Assembly (NCBI GenBank): GCA_900766775.1
Contig: CAAFXN010000111.1
Span: 1 to 31,705, forward strand
Reading direction: 5' to 3'
DNA: 31,705 bases
Source: Bacteroidales bacterium
GTDB taxonomy: Bacteria > Bacteroidota > Bacteroidia > Bacteroidales > Paludibacteraceae
The position numbers and the translations under genes were made by a program. Below the pieces are notes generated by a model. It was not told the origin of the DNA and ran no database searches. It was given only the letters and a program-made list of their open reading frames with translations. This document shows, piece after piece, positions 22,773-31,623 of this stretch (the first letter of the stretch is position 1; every line of letters begins with the position of its first letter).

Positions 22773-22775
22773 CTC

Positions 22776-25373
22776 ATGTTGACAGCAAAAGAAATACGTC
22801 AATCCTTTTTGGATTTTATGGCATCGAAGGGACACCAGGTAGTACCCTCTGCGCCGATGGTAATCAAAGATGACCCCACGCTGATGTTCACCAACGCGGG
22901 TATGAACCCGTGGAAGGGTATCATCTTAGGCAATGACCCTATTAAGTACCCGCGTGTGGCTGACTCGCAGAAGTGTCTGCGCGTGAGCGGTAAGCACAAC
23001 GACTTGGAGGAGGTGGGACACGATACCTACCACCACACGATGTTCGAGATGCTCGGCAACTGGTCGTTTGGCGACTACTTCAAAGAGGGCGCGATTGACT
23101 TCGCGTGGGAGTATATCGTAGATGTGCTGCATATCGACCCCAAAGACCTGTATGTAACCGTCTTCGAGGGTGCCCCCGACGAGGGACTGGCACGCGATGA
23201 GGAGGCAGCGGCTATCTGGGCAAAGCACCTGCCCGCTGACCATATTCTCAACGGCAACAAGCATGATAACTTCTGGGAGATGGGCGACACCGGACCTTGC
23301 GGACCCTGCTCGGAGATACACGTGGATAGCCGCAACGAAGCGGAGAAACAGGCACTGTCAGGGCGCGAGTTGGTCAACAAAGACCACCCGCAGGTAATTG
23401 AGATATGGAACCTTGTCTTCATGCAATACAACCGCAAGGCAGACGGCTCCTTAGAGGGACTGCCGAAGAAGGTGATTGACACCGGCATGGGCTTCGAGCG
23501 CTTGGTGCGCACCCTGCAAGGCAAGCAGAGCAACTACGACACCGATGTCTTCCAACCGATGCTCCGTCGTATCGGCGAGATATGCGGCTGCGAGTACGGC
23601 AAAGAGGAGAAGACCGATATCGCCATGCGCGTAGTGGCAGACCATATCCGCACCATCGCTTTCGCCATCACCGACGGGCAACTGCCGAGCAACGAGAAAG
23701 CCGGCTATGTGATTCGCCGTATCCTGCGACGCGCAGTGCGCTATGCATATACCTTCCTGAACCAACGCGAGGCGTTCTTATATCAATTGGTGCCGCAACT
23801 GATAGACGACATGGGCGATGCCTACCCCGAACTCAAGGCGCAGGAGAAGCAGATCATCCCCGTCATCAAGAGCGAGGAAGAGGCATTCCTCCGCACATTA
23901 GAGAAAGGTATCTCTCTGCTGGACAAACTGATGAAGGAAGCCAAAGGCAAGGAGATTTCCGGCACGGATGTCTTCACGCTGAAAGACACCTACGGTTTCC
24001 CGCTCGACCTGACCGAGCTCATCTTGCGCGAGAATGGCTTCACCACCAACGAAGAGGAGTACAACCGTGCCTTGGAGTACCAGAAAGAGATGGGACGCAG
24101 CGCCAACAAACAAGACTTAGGCGACTGGACGGTGTTGCGCGAGGGCGAGCCGGAGTTTGTGGGCTACGATGAATTGGAGGTGGAGACGCAAATCTTGCGC
24201 TACCGTCAGGTGAGCCAGAAAGGCAAGACTTTCTACCAAGTGGTGCTCTCCAAGACCCCGTTCTATGCGGAGATGGGTGGCGAGATAGGCGATACGGGTA
24301 CGCTGGGCAATGTGCGTATCCTCGATACCAAGCGCGAGAACAACCTCGCCGTGCATATCTGCTCCGAGTTGCCCGCCGACCCAGCAGCCACGCTGACCGC
24401 GAAGGTGGACGATGCCCGCCGTCAAGCCATCGCCTGCAACCACACCTGCACCCATATCCTCCACTATGCGCTGAGGCAAGTATTAGGCAACCACGTGGAG
24501 CAGAAAGGTAGCCTCGTAACCGCCGACTCGCTGCGTTTCGACTTCTCGCATTATCAGAAAGTTACCCCCGAGGAGTTGCGCCAAGTGGAGCAGTTGGCTA
24601 ACCAACTGATTCGTACCGATTTCCGTCTTGAGGAGTCGCGCCATACGCCGATAGCCGAGGCGAAGGCGATGGGGGCAATGGCGCTCTTCGGCGAGAAATA
24701 CGGCGACGATGTGCGCGTGATTAAGTATGGTCCTTCGGTGGAGTTGTGCGGCGGTTGCCATGTCAGTTCCACGGGACGGATAGGCTCCGTGCGCATCGTG
24801 ATGGAGACGAGTATCGCAGCAGGTATCCGCCGTATAGAGGCGGTTACGGCTGCCAAAGCCGATGAGTTATACTATGCGCAGGTAGATGTGATGACGGGGC
24901 TTCGCGCGCTCTTCAACAACGCGCCCGACCTCACCTCTGCCATCACCAAAGCCATCAAGGAGAATGCGCAGTTGAAGAAAGACGTGGAGGCTTTCATGGT
25001 GGAGAAACTGGAACTATACCGCGACAAACTGATTGCACGGGCGGAGGACTACCACGATATCAAACTCGTGCGTATCACGGGCGACGTGGAGCCGGGTATG
25101 ATTCGCGGCGTGCTGCCGTTGCTCAAAGGACGCTTCACTGACGTGAAGTTTGCCCTTGTCGGTGCCACGCAGTGGGAAGGCAAACCGATGATTTCCGTCT
25201 TCCTCTCGCAGCCCTTAGTGGAGACAGGGCACAATGCCGGACAGATGATCAAATCAGCCGCCAAGCATATCCAAGGTGGCGGCGGCGGACAACCGCAGAT
25301 GGCTACCGCCGGCGGACGCAACGCCGAAGGCCTGCAAGAGGCAATGGAAGAAATGCTGACAGCACTGGGGTAA
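22776..25373 (+). CDS. alaS: Alanyl-tRNA synthetase
   Basis: An 865-residue class II synthetase that charges tRNA-Ala. The catalytic domain shows FTNAGMNPWKGIILG, the motif 2 region HHTMFEMLGNWSFGDYF and the motif 3 region GMGFERL with NEKAGYVIRRILRRAVRYAY. The editing domain has zinc ligands in HTCTH (556-560) and CGGCH (658-662), used to clear Ser- and Gly-tRNA. The C-terminal domain ends with the glycine-rich GGGGGQPQMATAGG. The length is normal. The start follows the 32-bp repeat by three bases, so its leader is made of repeat sequence; no TAnnTTTG promoter is evident within it. Confidence 0.98.
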   Translation: MLTAKEIRQSFLDFMASKGHQVVPSAPMVIKDDPTLMFTNAGMNPWKGIILGNDPIKYPRVADSQKCLRVSGKHNDLEEVGHDTYHHTMFEMLGNWSFGDYFKEGAIDFAWEYIVDVLHIDPKDLYVTVFEGAPDEGLARDEEAAAIWAKHLPADHILNGNKHDNFWEMGDTGPCGPCSEIHVDSRNEAEKQALSGRELVNKDHPQVIEIWNLVFMQYNRKADGSLEGLPKKVIDTGMGFERLVRTLQGKQSNYDTDVFQPMLRRIGEICGCEYGKEEKTDIAMRVVADHIRTIAFAITDGQLPSNEKAGYVIRRILRRAVRYAYTFLNQREAFLYQLVPQLIDDMGDAYPELKAQEKQIIPVIKSEEEAFLRTLEKGISLLDKLMKEAKGKEISGTDVFTLKDTYGFPLDLTELILRENGFTTNEEEYNRALEYQKEMGRSANKQDLGDWTVLREGEPEFVGYDELEVETQILRYRQVSQKGKTFYQVVLSKTPFYAEMGGEIGDTGTLGNVRILDTKRENNLAVHICSELPADPAATLTAKVDDARRQAIACNHTCTHILHYALRQVLGNHVEQKGSLVTADSLRFDFSHYQKVTPEELRQVEQLANQLIRTDFRLEESRHTPIAEAKAMGAMALFGEKYGDDVRVIKYGPSVELCGGCHVSSTGRIGSVRIVMETSIAAGIRRIEAVTAAKADELYYAQVDVMTGLRALFNNAPDLTSAITKAIKENAQLKKDVEAFMVEKLELYRDKLIARAEDYHDIKLVRITGDVEPGMIRGVLPLLKGRFTDVKFALVGATQWEGKPMISVFLSQPLVETGHNAGQMIKSAAKHIQGGGGGQPQMATAGGRNAEGLQEAMEEMLTALG

Positions 25374-25412
25374 AGACATACGACCGTTGCACTAAAAGAT
25401 AAAAGATAAAGG

Positions 25413-25551
25413 ACTAAATAGTTTATTGGATGAAGGATGAAGGACACAGGATTAAAGACAAAATAGTTTCGACTCTGAAACTCAACAGACGAAGGTAATA
25501 CGTCTTTTATCCTTAATCCTGTATCCTTAATCCTCAACAGACGAAGGTAAT
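25413..25551 (+). repeat. Dispersed repeat, copy 2, with extra tail
   Basis: 25413-25498 matches copy 1 (8556-8640, minus). The end unit TCAACAGACGAAGGTAAT occurs twice here, at 25482-25499 and 25534-25551, separated by TCCTTAATCCTGTATCCTTA-type inverted material, so most of the 236-bp gap between alaS and gtrA can fold on itself. A short AGCGAGCGAAGCGAGCGGTC element lies near 25575. Confidence 0.7.
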
Positions 25552-25609
25552 TTGTCTTTTATCCTTTATCTTTTAGCGAGCGAAGCGAGCGGTCATTAAT
25601 CATTAGCGT

Positions 25610-26065
25610 ATGCGTACATGGACAGGGCGTTTGCCGCGTAAATATCGTTCACCGGTGCGTTTCACCGTGGTGGGAGCCATTGGGACGGCGATGCAGTATG
25701 GCATCTACTATGTCTTCTTGGCTCTATTCGAGCGTTATTGCCCTGACTTGCATGGATATGTAACATTGGCGTTCACGATAGGTTTCTGTGTGGAGATGGT
25801 GAGCAACTACCTGCTCACGAGTTTCTACACCTTCCGCTCCAAGCCGTGCTTGAAGAACGCAGGCGGGTTCTTGGTCGGACGAGCGGTGAACTACGTGGTG
25901 CAGATTGCGTTCCTCCACCTATTGATACTCTGCACGATGCCCGAGGAATGGGCAGGTATAGCCGCCATCGTCCTCGCGGGAATAGTCAATTACTTCGTCC
26001 TGATGCCGTTCTTTAAGGAACAAGGAGCCAAGAACAAGGAACAAAGACAAATTAGTAAATCGTAA
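25610..26065 (+). CDS. GtrA-family membrane protein
   Basis: A 151-residue protein with four hydrophobic helices in GtrA order: VRFTVVGAIGTAMQYGIYYVFLALF (16-40), VTLAFTIGFCVEMVSNYLLTSFYTF (51-75, with the conserved NY..tr.wtF pattern), AVNYVVQIAFLHLLIL (92-107) and AGIAAIVLAGIVNYFVLMPFF (115-135). GtrA proteins are linked to polyprenyl-phosphate sugar flipping or surface polysaccharide modification. No glycosyltransferase partner is nearby, so the role is open. Residues 136-146 (KEQGAKNKEQR) come from the GAACCAAG-type repeat, and the stop codon lies in a TAAATCGTAAATC repeat that also forms the guanine deaminase leader. Confidence 0.9.
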   Translation: MRTWTGRLPRKYRSPVRFTVVGAIGTAMQYGIYYVFLALFERYCPDLHGYVTLAFTIGFCVEMVSNYLLTSFYTFRSKPCLKNAGGFLVGRAVNYVVQIAFLHLLILCTMPEEWAGIAAIVLAGIVNYFVLMPFFKEQGAKNKEQRQISKS

Positions 26066-26072
26066 ATCTCCT

Positions 26073-27359
26073 ATGGCGATATATCGCGCGAACATATTGT
26101 TTACTCCTACTCCCGAGGCGTTTTGCGTCTTGGAGCAGGGATATATCGTCGTGGCAGAGGATGGAACGATAGAGGGCGTATATGAGACCTTGCCCGAGGC
26201 GTATGCAGGGGCGGAGGTGCGGGACTTCGGCGAGGCGTTGCTGATCCCCGCGATGAACGACCTGCATGTGCATGCGCCGCAGTACCGCAACATGGGGATT
26301 GCAATGGATATGGAGTTGCTGCCGTGGCTCAATACCTACACTTTTCCCGAGGAAGAACGGTATGCCGACCTTGCTTATGCCGACTATATGTATCGGCGGT
26401 TTGTGCACGACCTGTGGCTGCACGGCACGATGCGGGCTGCGGTCTTTGCTACTACCCACGCAGACGCTACCTGCCGGCTGGCGGACTTGTTCGCCGAGGC
26501 GGGGATGGGCGCGTATATCGGATTGGTGGGCATGGACAGAAACTGCCCTGAGTCGTTGGCGAACAGCCCCGAGACGACTATCCGTGACATGGAGCGCTTA
26601 GTCGCCCACATGGCAGGCTACGAGCGGCTGAAGCCCATTGTAACCCCGCGGTTTATACCTGCCTGCACGCCGGCTATGTTGCGGGCATTGGGCGATTTCG
26701 CGGCAACGCACCATCTGCCTGTGCAGTCGCACCTGAGCGAGAACCGAGCGGAGATCCGCTGGGTGCGCGAGTTGGAGCCGGAGGCGAGTTGCTACGGCGA
26801 TGCGTATTGTCGCTATGGCTTGTTCGGACAAACGCCCACGCTGATGGCGCACTGCTGCTACACGGAGGGAGAGGAGTTGCGTTTGATGCGAGACAATCAT
26901 GTGTATGCGGTGCACTGCCCAACCTCCAACTGCAACCTCGGTTCGGGTATTGCGCCTGTGCGACGGTTCATGCAAGAAGGCGTGTCGGTTGCCTTGGGTA
27001 CGGACATCTCGGGAGGGCACCATCTGTCGCTATTTCGCGTGATGCAGTACGCGGTGGAGATGAGCAAGTTGCGCTATGCGCAGACGCAGGGCGAGGAGCC
27101 GTTCCTCAAACTCTCGGAGGCTTTCTACCTCGCCACGAAAGGCGGCGGCAGTTTCTTCGGGAAAGTGGGCTCGTTCGAGAAGGGTTATGCCTTCGATGCG
27201 CTGGTGATAGACGATACCGTACTCAGTGCCCTGCCGAAAGAGGCAACACCCTACGACCTGAAACAGCGGTTGGAGCGGTTTGTGTATTTGGGAGACGATA
27301 GGCAGATAAAGCACCGCTTCTGCCAAGGGAAGGAGATTAAATTAACAATTAAGAATTAA
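26073..27359 (+). CDS. guaD: Guanine deaminase (amidohydrolase)
   Basis: A 428-residue metal-dependent amidohydrolase that converts guanine to xanthine and ammonia. The metal ligands are His65 and His67 in PAMNDLHVHAPQY, His220 in QSHLSEN, His260 in MAHCCY and Asp311 in LGTDISGG. The HAPQY segment and SHLSEN are typical of guanine deaminases as opposed to other amidohydrolases. The protein is cytoplasmic. It starts 7 bp after gtrA. The end (REIKLTIKN) runs into an AATTAACAATTAAG repeat. No purine transporter or xanthine enzyme is adjacent. Confidence 0.9.
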   Translation: MAIYRANILFTPTPEAFCVLEQGYIVVAEDGTIEGVYETLPEAYAGAEVRDFGEALLIPAMNDLHVHAPQYRNMGIAMDMELLPWLNTYTFPEEERYADLAYADYMYRRFVHDLWLHGTMRAAVFATTHADATCRLADLFAEAGMGAYIGLVGMDRNCPESLANSPETTIRDMERLVAHMAGYERLKPIVTPRFIPACTPAMLRALGDFAATHHLPVQSHLSENRAEIRWVRELEPEASCYGDAYCRYGLFGQTPTLMAHCCYTEGEELRLMRDNHVYAVHCPTSNCNLGSGIAPVRRFMQEGVSVALGTDISGGHHLSLFRVMQYAVEMSKLRYAQTQGEEPFLKLSEAFYLATKGGGSFFGKVGSFEKGYAFDALVIDDTVLSALPKEATPYDLKQRLERFVYLGDDRQIKHRFCQGKEIKLTIKN

Positions 27360-27482
27360 CAATTAACATGCCACTGCTCTGAGCAGTCGGAACAATCCGA
27401 GCACTCAGAAAATTCCGATTACTCCGAAAACTCAGAGCACTCAAAATTCGTAAATTGTCTAATCGTAAAATAATTTAATGCT
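27360..27482. repeat. Spacer of short duplications before the phosphohexomutase gene
   Basis: It holds AATTAACAATTAA duplications, then CACTCAGAAA/ACTCCGAAAACTCAGAGCACTC units like those at 5909-5945, then ATTCGTAAATTGTC. I see no promoter or terminator. Confidence 0.45.
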
Positions 27483-29258
27483 ATGACACAAGAAGAGTTA
27501 CAACAAGTGATGACCGTTGCCCAAGGTTGGCTGGACGGTAACTACGATGCCGAGACCAAGGCACAAGTGAAGGCAATGATGGAAGCCGAGGACAAGACAG
27601 AACTCGTGGATAGTTTCTACCGCACGTTGGAGTTCGGTACGGGCGGTCTGCGCGGTATCATGGGTCCGGGTACGAACCGTATGAACAAGTACATCGTGGC
27701 GCAGGCTACGCAGGGCTATGCTAACTATCTGCTGAAAGTACAGGCAGAGGACGGCTTCAAAAACGTGCAGAACGGGCAAGTAGCCGTAGTGGTTGGGCAC
27801 GACTGCCGCAACAACGGTCGTCTCTTCGCAGAGACCGTAGCCGACGTGTTCTCCGCGAACGGAATCAAGGTGTATCTGTTTGAGAGTCTGCGTCCTACGC
27901 CGGAAATCAGTTTCGCTATCCGCCACCTGAAATGCCAAGGCGGTGTGAACGTAACGGCGAGCCACAACCCCCGCGAGGACAACGGCTACAAAGCCTACTG
28001 GGAGGACGGTTCGCAGGTGCTCCAACCCCATGACCAAGGTATCATCGACGAGGTGAACAAGGTGAAGATGGAGGACGTGAAGTGGGAAGGCAACAAAGAC
28101 CTGATTGAGATTATCGGCGGAGAGTTGGACTTCGACTACATGGAGGCCGTGAAGACCTGCATGGTGGACCAAGACGTGATTCTGCGTCAGAAAGACCTGA
28201 ACATCGTCTATACCCCGCTGCACGGCGCAGGTCGTCAGGTAGTGCCCCTCTGCTTGCGCTCGTGGGGCTTCCAGAACATCCACGTGGTGCCCGAGCAGAT
28301 GGTGATTGACGGCAACTTCCCGACGGTGGTGAGCCCGAATCCCGAGAACGCTGAGGCGATGACGATGGGCATGAACCTCGGAACGAAACTCAACGCCGAC
28401 CTCGTGATTGCCAGCGACCCCGATGCCGACCGCCTCGCAGTGGTCTGCCGCGACGACAAGGGCGAGTGGACGATTATCAACGGTAACCAGACCTGCATGA
28501 TGTTCGCTTACTACAACATCAAGGCGATGAAGCGCCTCGGCAAGATGCGTCCCGAGAACTACCTCGTGAAGACCATCGTAACGAGCGAGATGTTGCGCAA
28601 GATTGCTGATAAAGAGGGCGTTACGCTCACCGACGAGTACACGGGCTTCAAGTGGATTGCCAACCGTATCCGTATGTGGGAAGGCACGCACAAGTACATC
28701 GGCGGCGGCGAGGAGAGTTTCGGCTGGCTCGGCTACGACAAGGTGCGCGACAAATGTGCGCCGTCGGCTATCTGCCTCATCTGCGAGATTGCTGCCGCTG
28801 CGAAAGACCAAGGAATGACGCTCTACGAGTATCTCCTTAATATATATAAGGAGTTCGGTTTCCAGCGCGAGACGACCATCAACGTGGTTCGCCCGGGCAA
28901 GGCAGGTGCCGAGGAGATTCAGCAGATGATGGCTGACTTCCGTCAAACCCCGCCCGCAGAGTTAGACGGCGAGAAAGTGGTATGCGTGAAGGACTACAAG
29001 ACGCTGGTTCAGAAAGACCTCGTCAACGGCGCATGGAAAGAGAGCCCCATCACGATGGCGCTCAACGCCACCAGCAACGTGCTCCAGTTCTTCACCGAAG
29101 GCGGCTTGAAGGTCAGTGTCCGCCCGTCGGGCACGGAGCCGAAGATTAAGTTCTACTTCGAGATTCCCGCTCAGATGCCGACAACAGCCGACTACAAGGC
29201 TGCCACCGCGGCTGCCGAGGCACGTATCCCCGCACTGAAGAAGTCGCTGGGACTGTAA
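27483..29258 (+). CDS. Phosphoglucomutase/phosphomannomutase (alpha-D-phosphohexomutase)
   Basis: A 591-residue cytoplasmic enzyme of the long PGM-like branch common in Bacteroidetes and Firmicutes. The phosphoserine loop is VTASHNPREDNGYK with Ser160. The metal-binding loop is DPDADRLAV, the sugar-binding loop GGGEESFGW, and the C-terminal phosphate-binding loop RPSGTEPKIK. An N-terminal FGTGGLRGIMGPGTNRMN segment is typical of this type. It interconverts hexose 1- and 6-phosphates. It could turn the mannose 1-phosphate made by the GH130 enzyme into mannose 6-phosphate for ManA, as well as act on glucose phosphates, but which sugar is preferred cannot be read here. A terminator follows. Confidence 0.93.
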   Translation: MTQEELQQVMTVAQGWLDGNYDAETKAQVKAMMEAEDKTELVDSFYRTLEFGTGGLRGIMGPGTNRMNKYIVAQATQGYANYLLKVQAEDGFKNVQNGQVAVVVGHDCRNNGRLFAETVADVFSANGIKVYLFESLRPTPEISFAIRHLKCQGGVNVTASHNPREDNGYKAYWEDGSQVLQPHDQGIIDEVNKVKMEDVKWEGNKDLIEIIGGELDFDYMEAVKTCMVDQDVILRQKDLNIVYTPLHGAGRQVVPLCLRSWGFQNIHVVPEQMVIDGNFPTVVSPNPENAEAMTMGMNLGTKLNADLVIASDPDADRLAVVCRDDKGEWTIINGNQTCMMFAYYNIKAMKRLGKMRPENYLVKTIVTSEMLRKIADKEGVTLTDEYTGFKWIANRIRMWEGTHKYIGGGEESFGWLGYDKVRDKCAPSAICLICEIAAAAKDQGMTLYEYLLNIYKEFGFQRETTINVVRPGKAGAEEIQQMMADFRQTPPAELDGEKVVCVKDYKTLVQKDLVNGAWKESPITMALNATSNVLQFFTEGGLKVSVRPSGTEPKIKFYFEIPAQMPTTADYKAATAAAEARIPALKKSLGL

Positions 29259-29283
29259 GTCAGGGCGTTAGCCCCGTTATGAC

Positions 29284-29325
29284 AACAGCAGAGATTGCGT
29301 TAAGCAGTCTCTGCTGTTTGTTTGT
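29284..29325 (+). terminator. Intrinsic terminator of the phosphohexomutase gene
   Basis: An 11-bp stem (AACAGCAGAGA with TCTCTGCTGTT) is followed by TGTTTG. It lies about 25 bp after the stop codon, and the strong side is the plus strand. Confidence 0.82.
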
Positions 29326-29366
29326 CCCCATGCGCGTTCACATTAAATCAACGTGAGTCCGATTTA

Positions 29367-29843
29367 TCAGAAATGCAGCGCCAGCCCCATCCCGTTAGCA
29401 GAGGTCTGCAAATGCAGTGCTACGGCAGGCGGTTCCTCTGCCGTAGCACCATCTCTAAACGGGAAACAATCGAACATAAACTCCTCGTAGGCTCTGTTGC
29501 ACCGCCGTTTGCCGACCGCCACCAGCGGTATCGAGACCACCACCGCGGCTGCACCCATGCACATCAGTCCTTTGCCCAAGTCCGACAGTCCTTCCCGTCG
29601 CCAGTCGCCCCAGAGTAGCAGCGGAAGACCCGCCGCCAACGCCGTAGCCACACCCACGGGCATCAGCACATCACCTGCCACCGACATCTGCCACCCCTGA
29701 CGGTAGCACGCCTCGTGCTCAGGGCTCTGCGAGAGCATGACGACCACGGACGCAGAGCACACACTGTCTGAACGCAACCGCGCACCCGCAACACACACCT
29801 GACTACACAACAGCAAACAATATACCAGACATTGGCATTTCAT
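29367..29843 (-). CDS. Small membrane protein of unknown function
   Basis: A 158-residue protein with an N-terminal hydrophobic signal (MKCQCLVYCLLLCSQVCVAGA) and two further hydrophobic segments (VLMPVGVATALAAGLPLLLWG and LGKGLMCMGAAAVVVSIPLVAVG). These are followed by a basic KRRCNRAYEEF stretch and an end NGMGLALHF. The order (Gly-rich helix, helix with SIPL..VGK, Ala-x-x-x-Tyr/Phe, terminal GLALHF) resembles a family of small uncharacterised Bacteroidales proteins that I know only by pattern. It starts 9 bp after the tyrS stop and is probably co-transcribed with it. No function is claimed. Confidence 0.65.
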   Translation of the reverse strand: MKCQCLVYCLLLCSQVCVAGARLRSDSVCSASVVVMLSQSPEHEACYRQGWQMSVAGDVLMPVGVATALAAGLPLLLWGDWRREGLSDLGKGLMCMGAAAVVVSIPLVAVGKRRCNRAYEEFMFDCFPFRDGATAEEPPAVALHLQTSANGMGLALHF

Positions 29844-29852
29844 CCGAAGCCC

Positions 29853-31148
29853 TTACTCTGCCACAACGAGATAGTAGTTCTTCTTCCCTTTCTGGAACAG
29901 CAGATACTTGCCGTTGAGCAGCGCCGCCGCCGTGATGGGAGTCTGCGGGTCGGTCAGTTTCTCTTTGTTCATCGAGAAACCGTTCGCCTGAATCATCTTG
30001 CGTGCCTCGCCTTTGCTGGGGAAGATATGCGTCTTCTCCGCCAGCAGGTCCAGCGGCGGGATACCTGCTTCCAAGTCTGCGCGGCTCACCGTATATTGCT
30101 CCACGCCCTCGAACACTTGCAGGAACGTCTCCTCGTCCAGGCGCGCCAGCGCCTCGTGCGTCGCGTTGCCGAAGAGGATGTTGCTTGCCTCCACCGCGGC
30201 GTTGTAGTCCGTCTCCGAGTGCACCATGATGGTAACCTCCTTCGCCAAGCGTTTCTGCAGCGTGCGCAGGTGCGGCGCTTGGTCGTGCTCAGCAATGAGC
30301 GCGTCTATCTCCTCCCGCTCTAACGAGGTGAATATCTTGATGTAGCGTTTCGCATCGTCGTCGCCCACATTGAGCCAGAACTGGTAGAACTTATACGGCG
30401 AGGTGTACTTGCGGTCGAGCCAGATGTTGCCGCTCTCGGTCTTCCCGAACTTCCCCCCGTCGGCTTTGGTGATGAGCGGGCACGTCAGCGCAAACGCATC
30501 GCCGCCGCCCATCTTCTTGATGAGTTCCGTACCCGTCGTGATGTTCCCCCATTGGTCTGAGCCGCCCATCTGCAACTTGCAGTTCTTGTGCTTGTTCAGA
30601 TACACGTAGTCGTACCCTTGCAGCAACTGATAGGTAAACTCCGTGAACGACATTCCCTGCGAAAACTCCCCGTTGAAGCGTTTCTTCACCGAGTCTTTCG
30701 CCATCATGTAGTTCACCGTAATCAGTTTGCCCACGTTGCGGGCGAAGTCGAGGAAGGTATAGTCCTTCATCCAGTCGTAGTTGTTCACCAGTTCCGCTGC
30801 GTTGGGCGCGTCGGAATGGAAGTCGAGGAAACGCTCCAACTGGCGTTGAATGCACTCTTGATTGTGGCGCAGCGTGGGCTCATCCAGCAGGTTTCGCTCT
30901 GCCGACTTGCCGCTCGGGTCGCCTATCATGCCCGTCGCACCGCCGATGAGCGCGATGGGCTTGTGCCCGCACCGTTGCAGGTGGCGCAACATCATGATGC
31001 CGCACAGGTGCCCGATATGCAGACTGTCTGCCGTCGGGTCTATGCCCACATACGCGGCGGTTACTTCCTTCATCAACTGCTCTTCCGTGCCCGGCATGAT
31101 ATCCTGCAGCATGCCGCGCCAACGCAATTCTTCAACAAAGTTCTTCAT
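29853..31148 (-). CDS. tyrS: Tyrosyl-tRNA synthetase
   Basis: A 431-residue class I synthetase that charges tRNA-Tyr. The start at 31148 (MKNFVEELRWRGMLQDI) is the usual TyrS N-terminus; a longer frame from 31277 would translate through the promoter. HIGH is HIGH at 44-47 (DPTADSLHIGHL), the tyrosine/ATP pocket has GSDQWGNIT near 196-204, and the KMSKS loop is KFGKT (233-237), the bacterial TyrRS form. A C-terminal S4-like RNA-binding domain (about 355-431) is present. It is followed after 9 bp by a small membrane-protein gene. Confidence 0.97.
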   Translation of the reverse strand: MKNFVEELRWRGMLQDIMPGTEEQLMKEVTAAYVGIDPTADSLHIGHLCGIMMLRHLQRCGHKPIALIGGATGMIGDPSGKSAERNLLDEPTLRHNQECIQRQLERFLDFHSDAPNAAELVNNYDWMKDYTFLDFARNVGKLITVNYMMAKDSVKKRFNGEFSQGMSFTEFTYQLLQGYDYVYLNKHKNCKLQMGGSDQWGNITTGTELIKKMGGGDAFALTCPLITKADGGKFGKTESGNIWLDRKYTSPYKFYQFWLNVGDDDAKRYIKIFTSLEREEIDALIAEHDQAPHLRTLQKRLAKEVTIMVHSETDYNAAVEASNILFGNATHEALARLDEETFLQVFEGVEQYTVSRADLEAGIPPLDLLAEKTHIFPSKGEARKMIQANGFSMNKEKLTDPQTPITAAALLNGKYLLFQKGKKNYYLVVAE

Positions 31149-31206
31149 CGATTCGTAAAATAAAGATTCTGTATTGTGTTTATTCCGATAAGTCCATAAT
31201 CGCCTG

Positions 31207-31238
31207 CAAAGGTACTGCTTTTTTTTCACATACGCAAG
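31207..31238 (-). promoter_or_regulatory. Bacteroidetes promoter for tyrS
   Basis: On the minus strand TTGC at 31234-31237 is followed by an A-tract, GCAG and TACCTTTG (31207-31214). The leader is about 50 bases. Confidence 0.88.
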
Positions 31239-31271
31239 CCTCTTCCTATTATTTTGTGAAACAAAAAATAT

Positions 31272-31414
31272 CGCCACTCCCTCGCGCCTCCCTCGCAGGT
31301 CTATCGTAACATTATCGCGGGTCTATCGCGGGTCTGTCGCGGGTCGGTCGTGGCTCGACCGTGACTCTCCCGTAACATTACCGCAGGTCCCCCGCAGGTC
31401 GTCCGCAGGTCGTT
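31272..31414 (+). repeat. 11-bp phased repeat array C (13 units)
   Basis: Thirteen contiguous 11-bp units fill exactly 143 bp, each starting with CG. Examples are CGCAGGTCTAT, CGTAACATTAT, CGCGGGTCTAT, CGCGGGTCGGT, CGTAACATTAC and CGCAGGTCGTC. Most have pyrimidines (usually TC) at positions 7-8. CGTAACATTAC is also the unit of array A (minus strand) and CGCGGGTCGGT of array B, so all three belong to one family. The array ends 171 bp upstream of the promoter at 31586. The remaining sequence to 31585 shows no gene. Confidence 0.85.
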
Positions 31415-31585
31415 CCCATCCGAAGAGGTAGCCTGACAACTCCTCGATGCGCAGCCACTGGGGGCGCAGGCGTCTCCCCTGCGGACAGTTTGGAACAAAC
31501 TGCTAAGATCCCGAACCCGCCGCAATCTACTTTACGGACATCCTATGCCGATATGGTTAATTTTTTATGAAAAACAGTCCTTTTA

Positions 31586-31617
31586 TTTGCACATATAAAA
31601 AATAAGTAGTACCTTTG
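31586..31617 (+). promoter_or_regulatory. Bacteroidetes promoter near contig end
   Basis: TTTGC at 31586-31590 and TACCTTTG at 31610-31617 with an A-rich spacer ending GTAG. A terminator hairpin follows about 27 bases after the expected start point. Confidence 0.87.
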
Positions 31618-31623
31618 CACCGT

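Noticed and set aside
27498..28946. Long minus-strand open frame opposite the phosphohexomutase gene
   Set aside because: It is a codon-bias shadow: His/Val/Leu/Arg-rich, without domains, fully inside a clear gene. The same holds for 3340-4584 and 14595-16007.
31149..31277. N-terminal extension of tyrS
   Set aside because: It includes the promoter at 31207-31238 and does not resemble TyrS; ATG 31148 gives the usual N-terminus.
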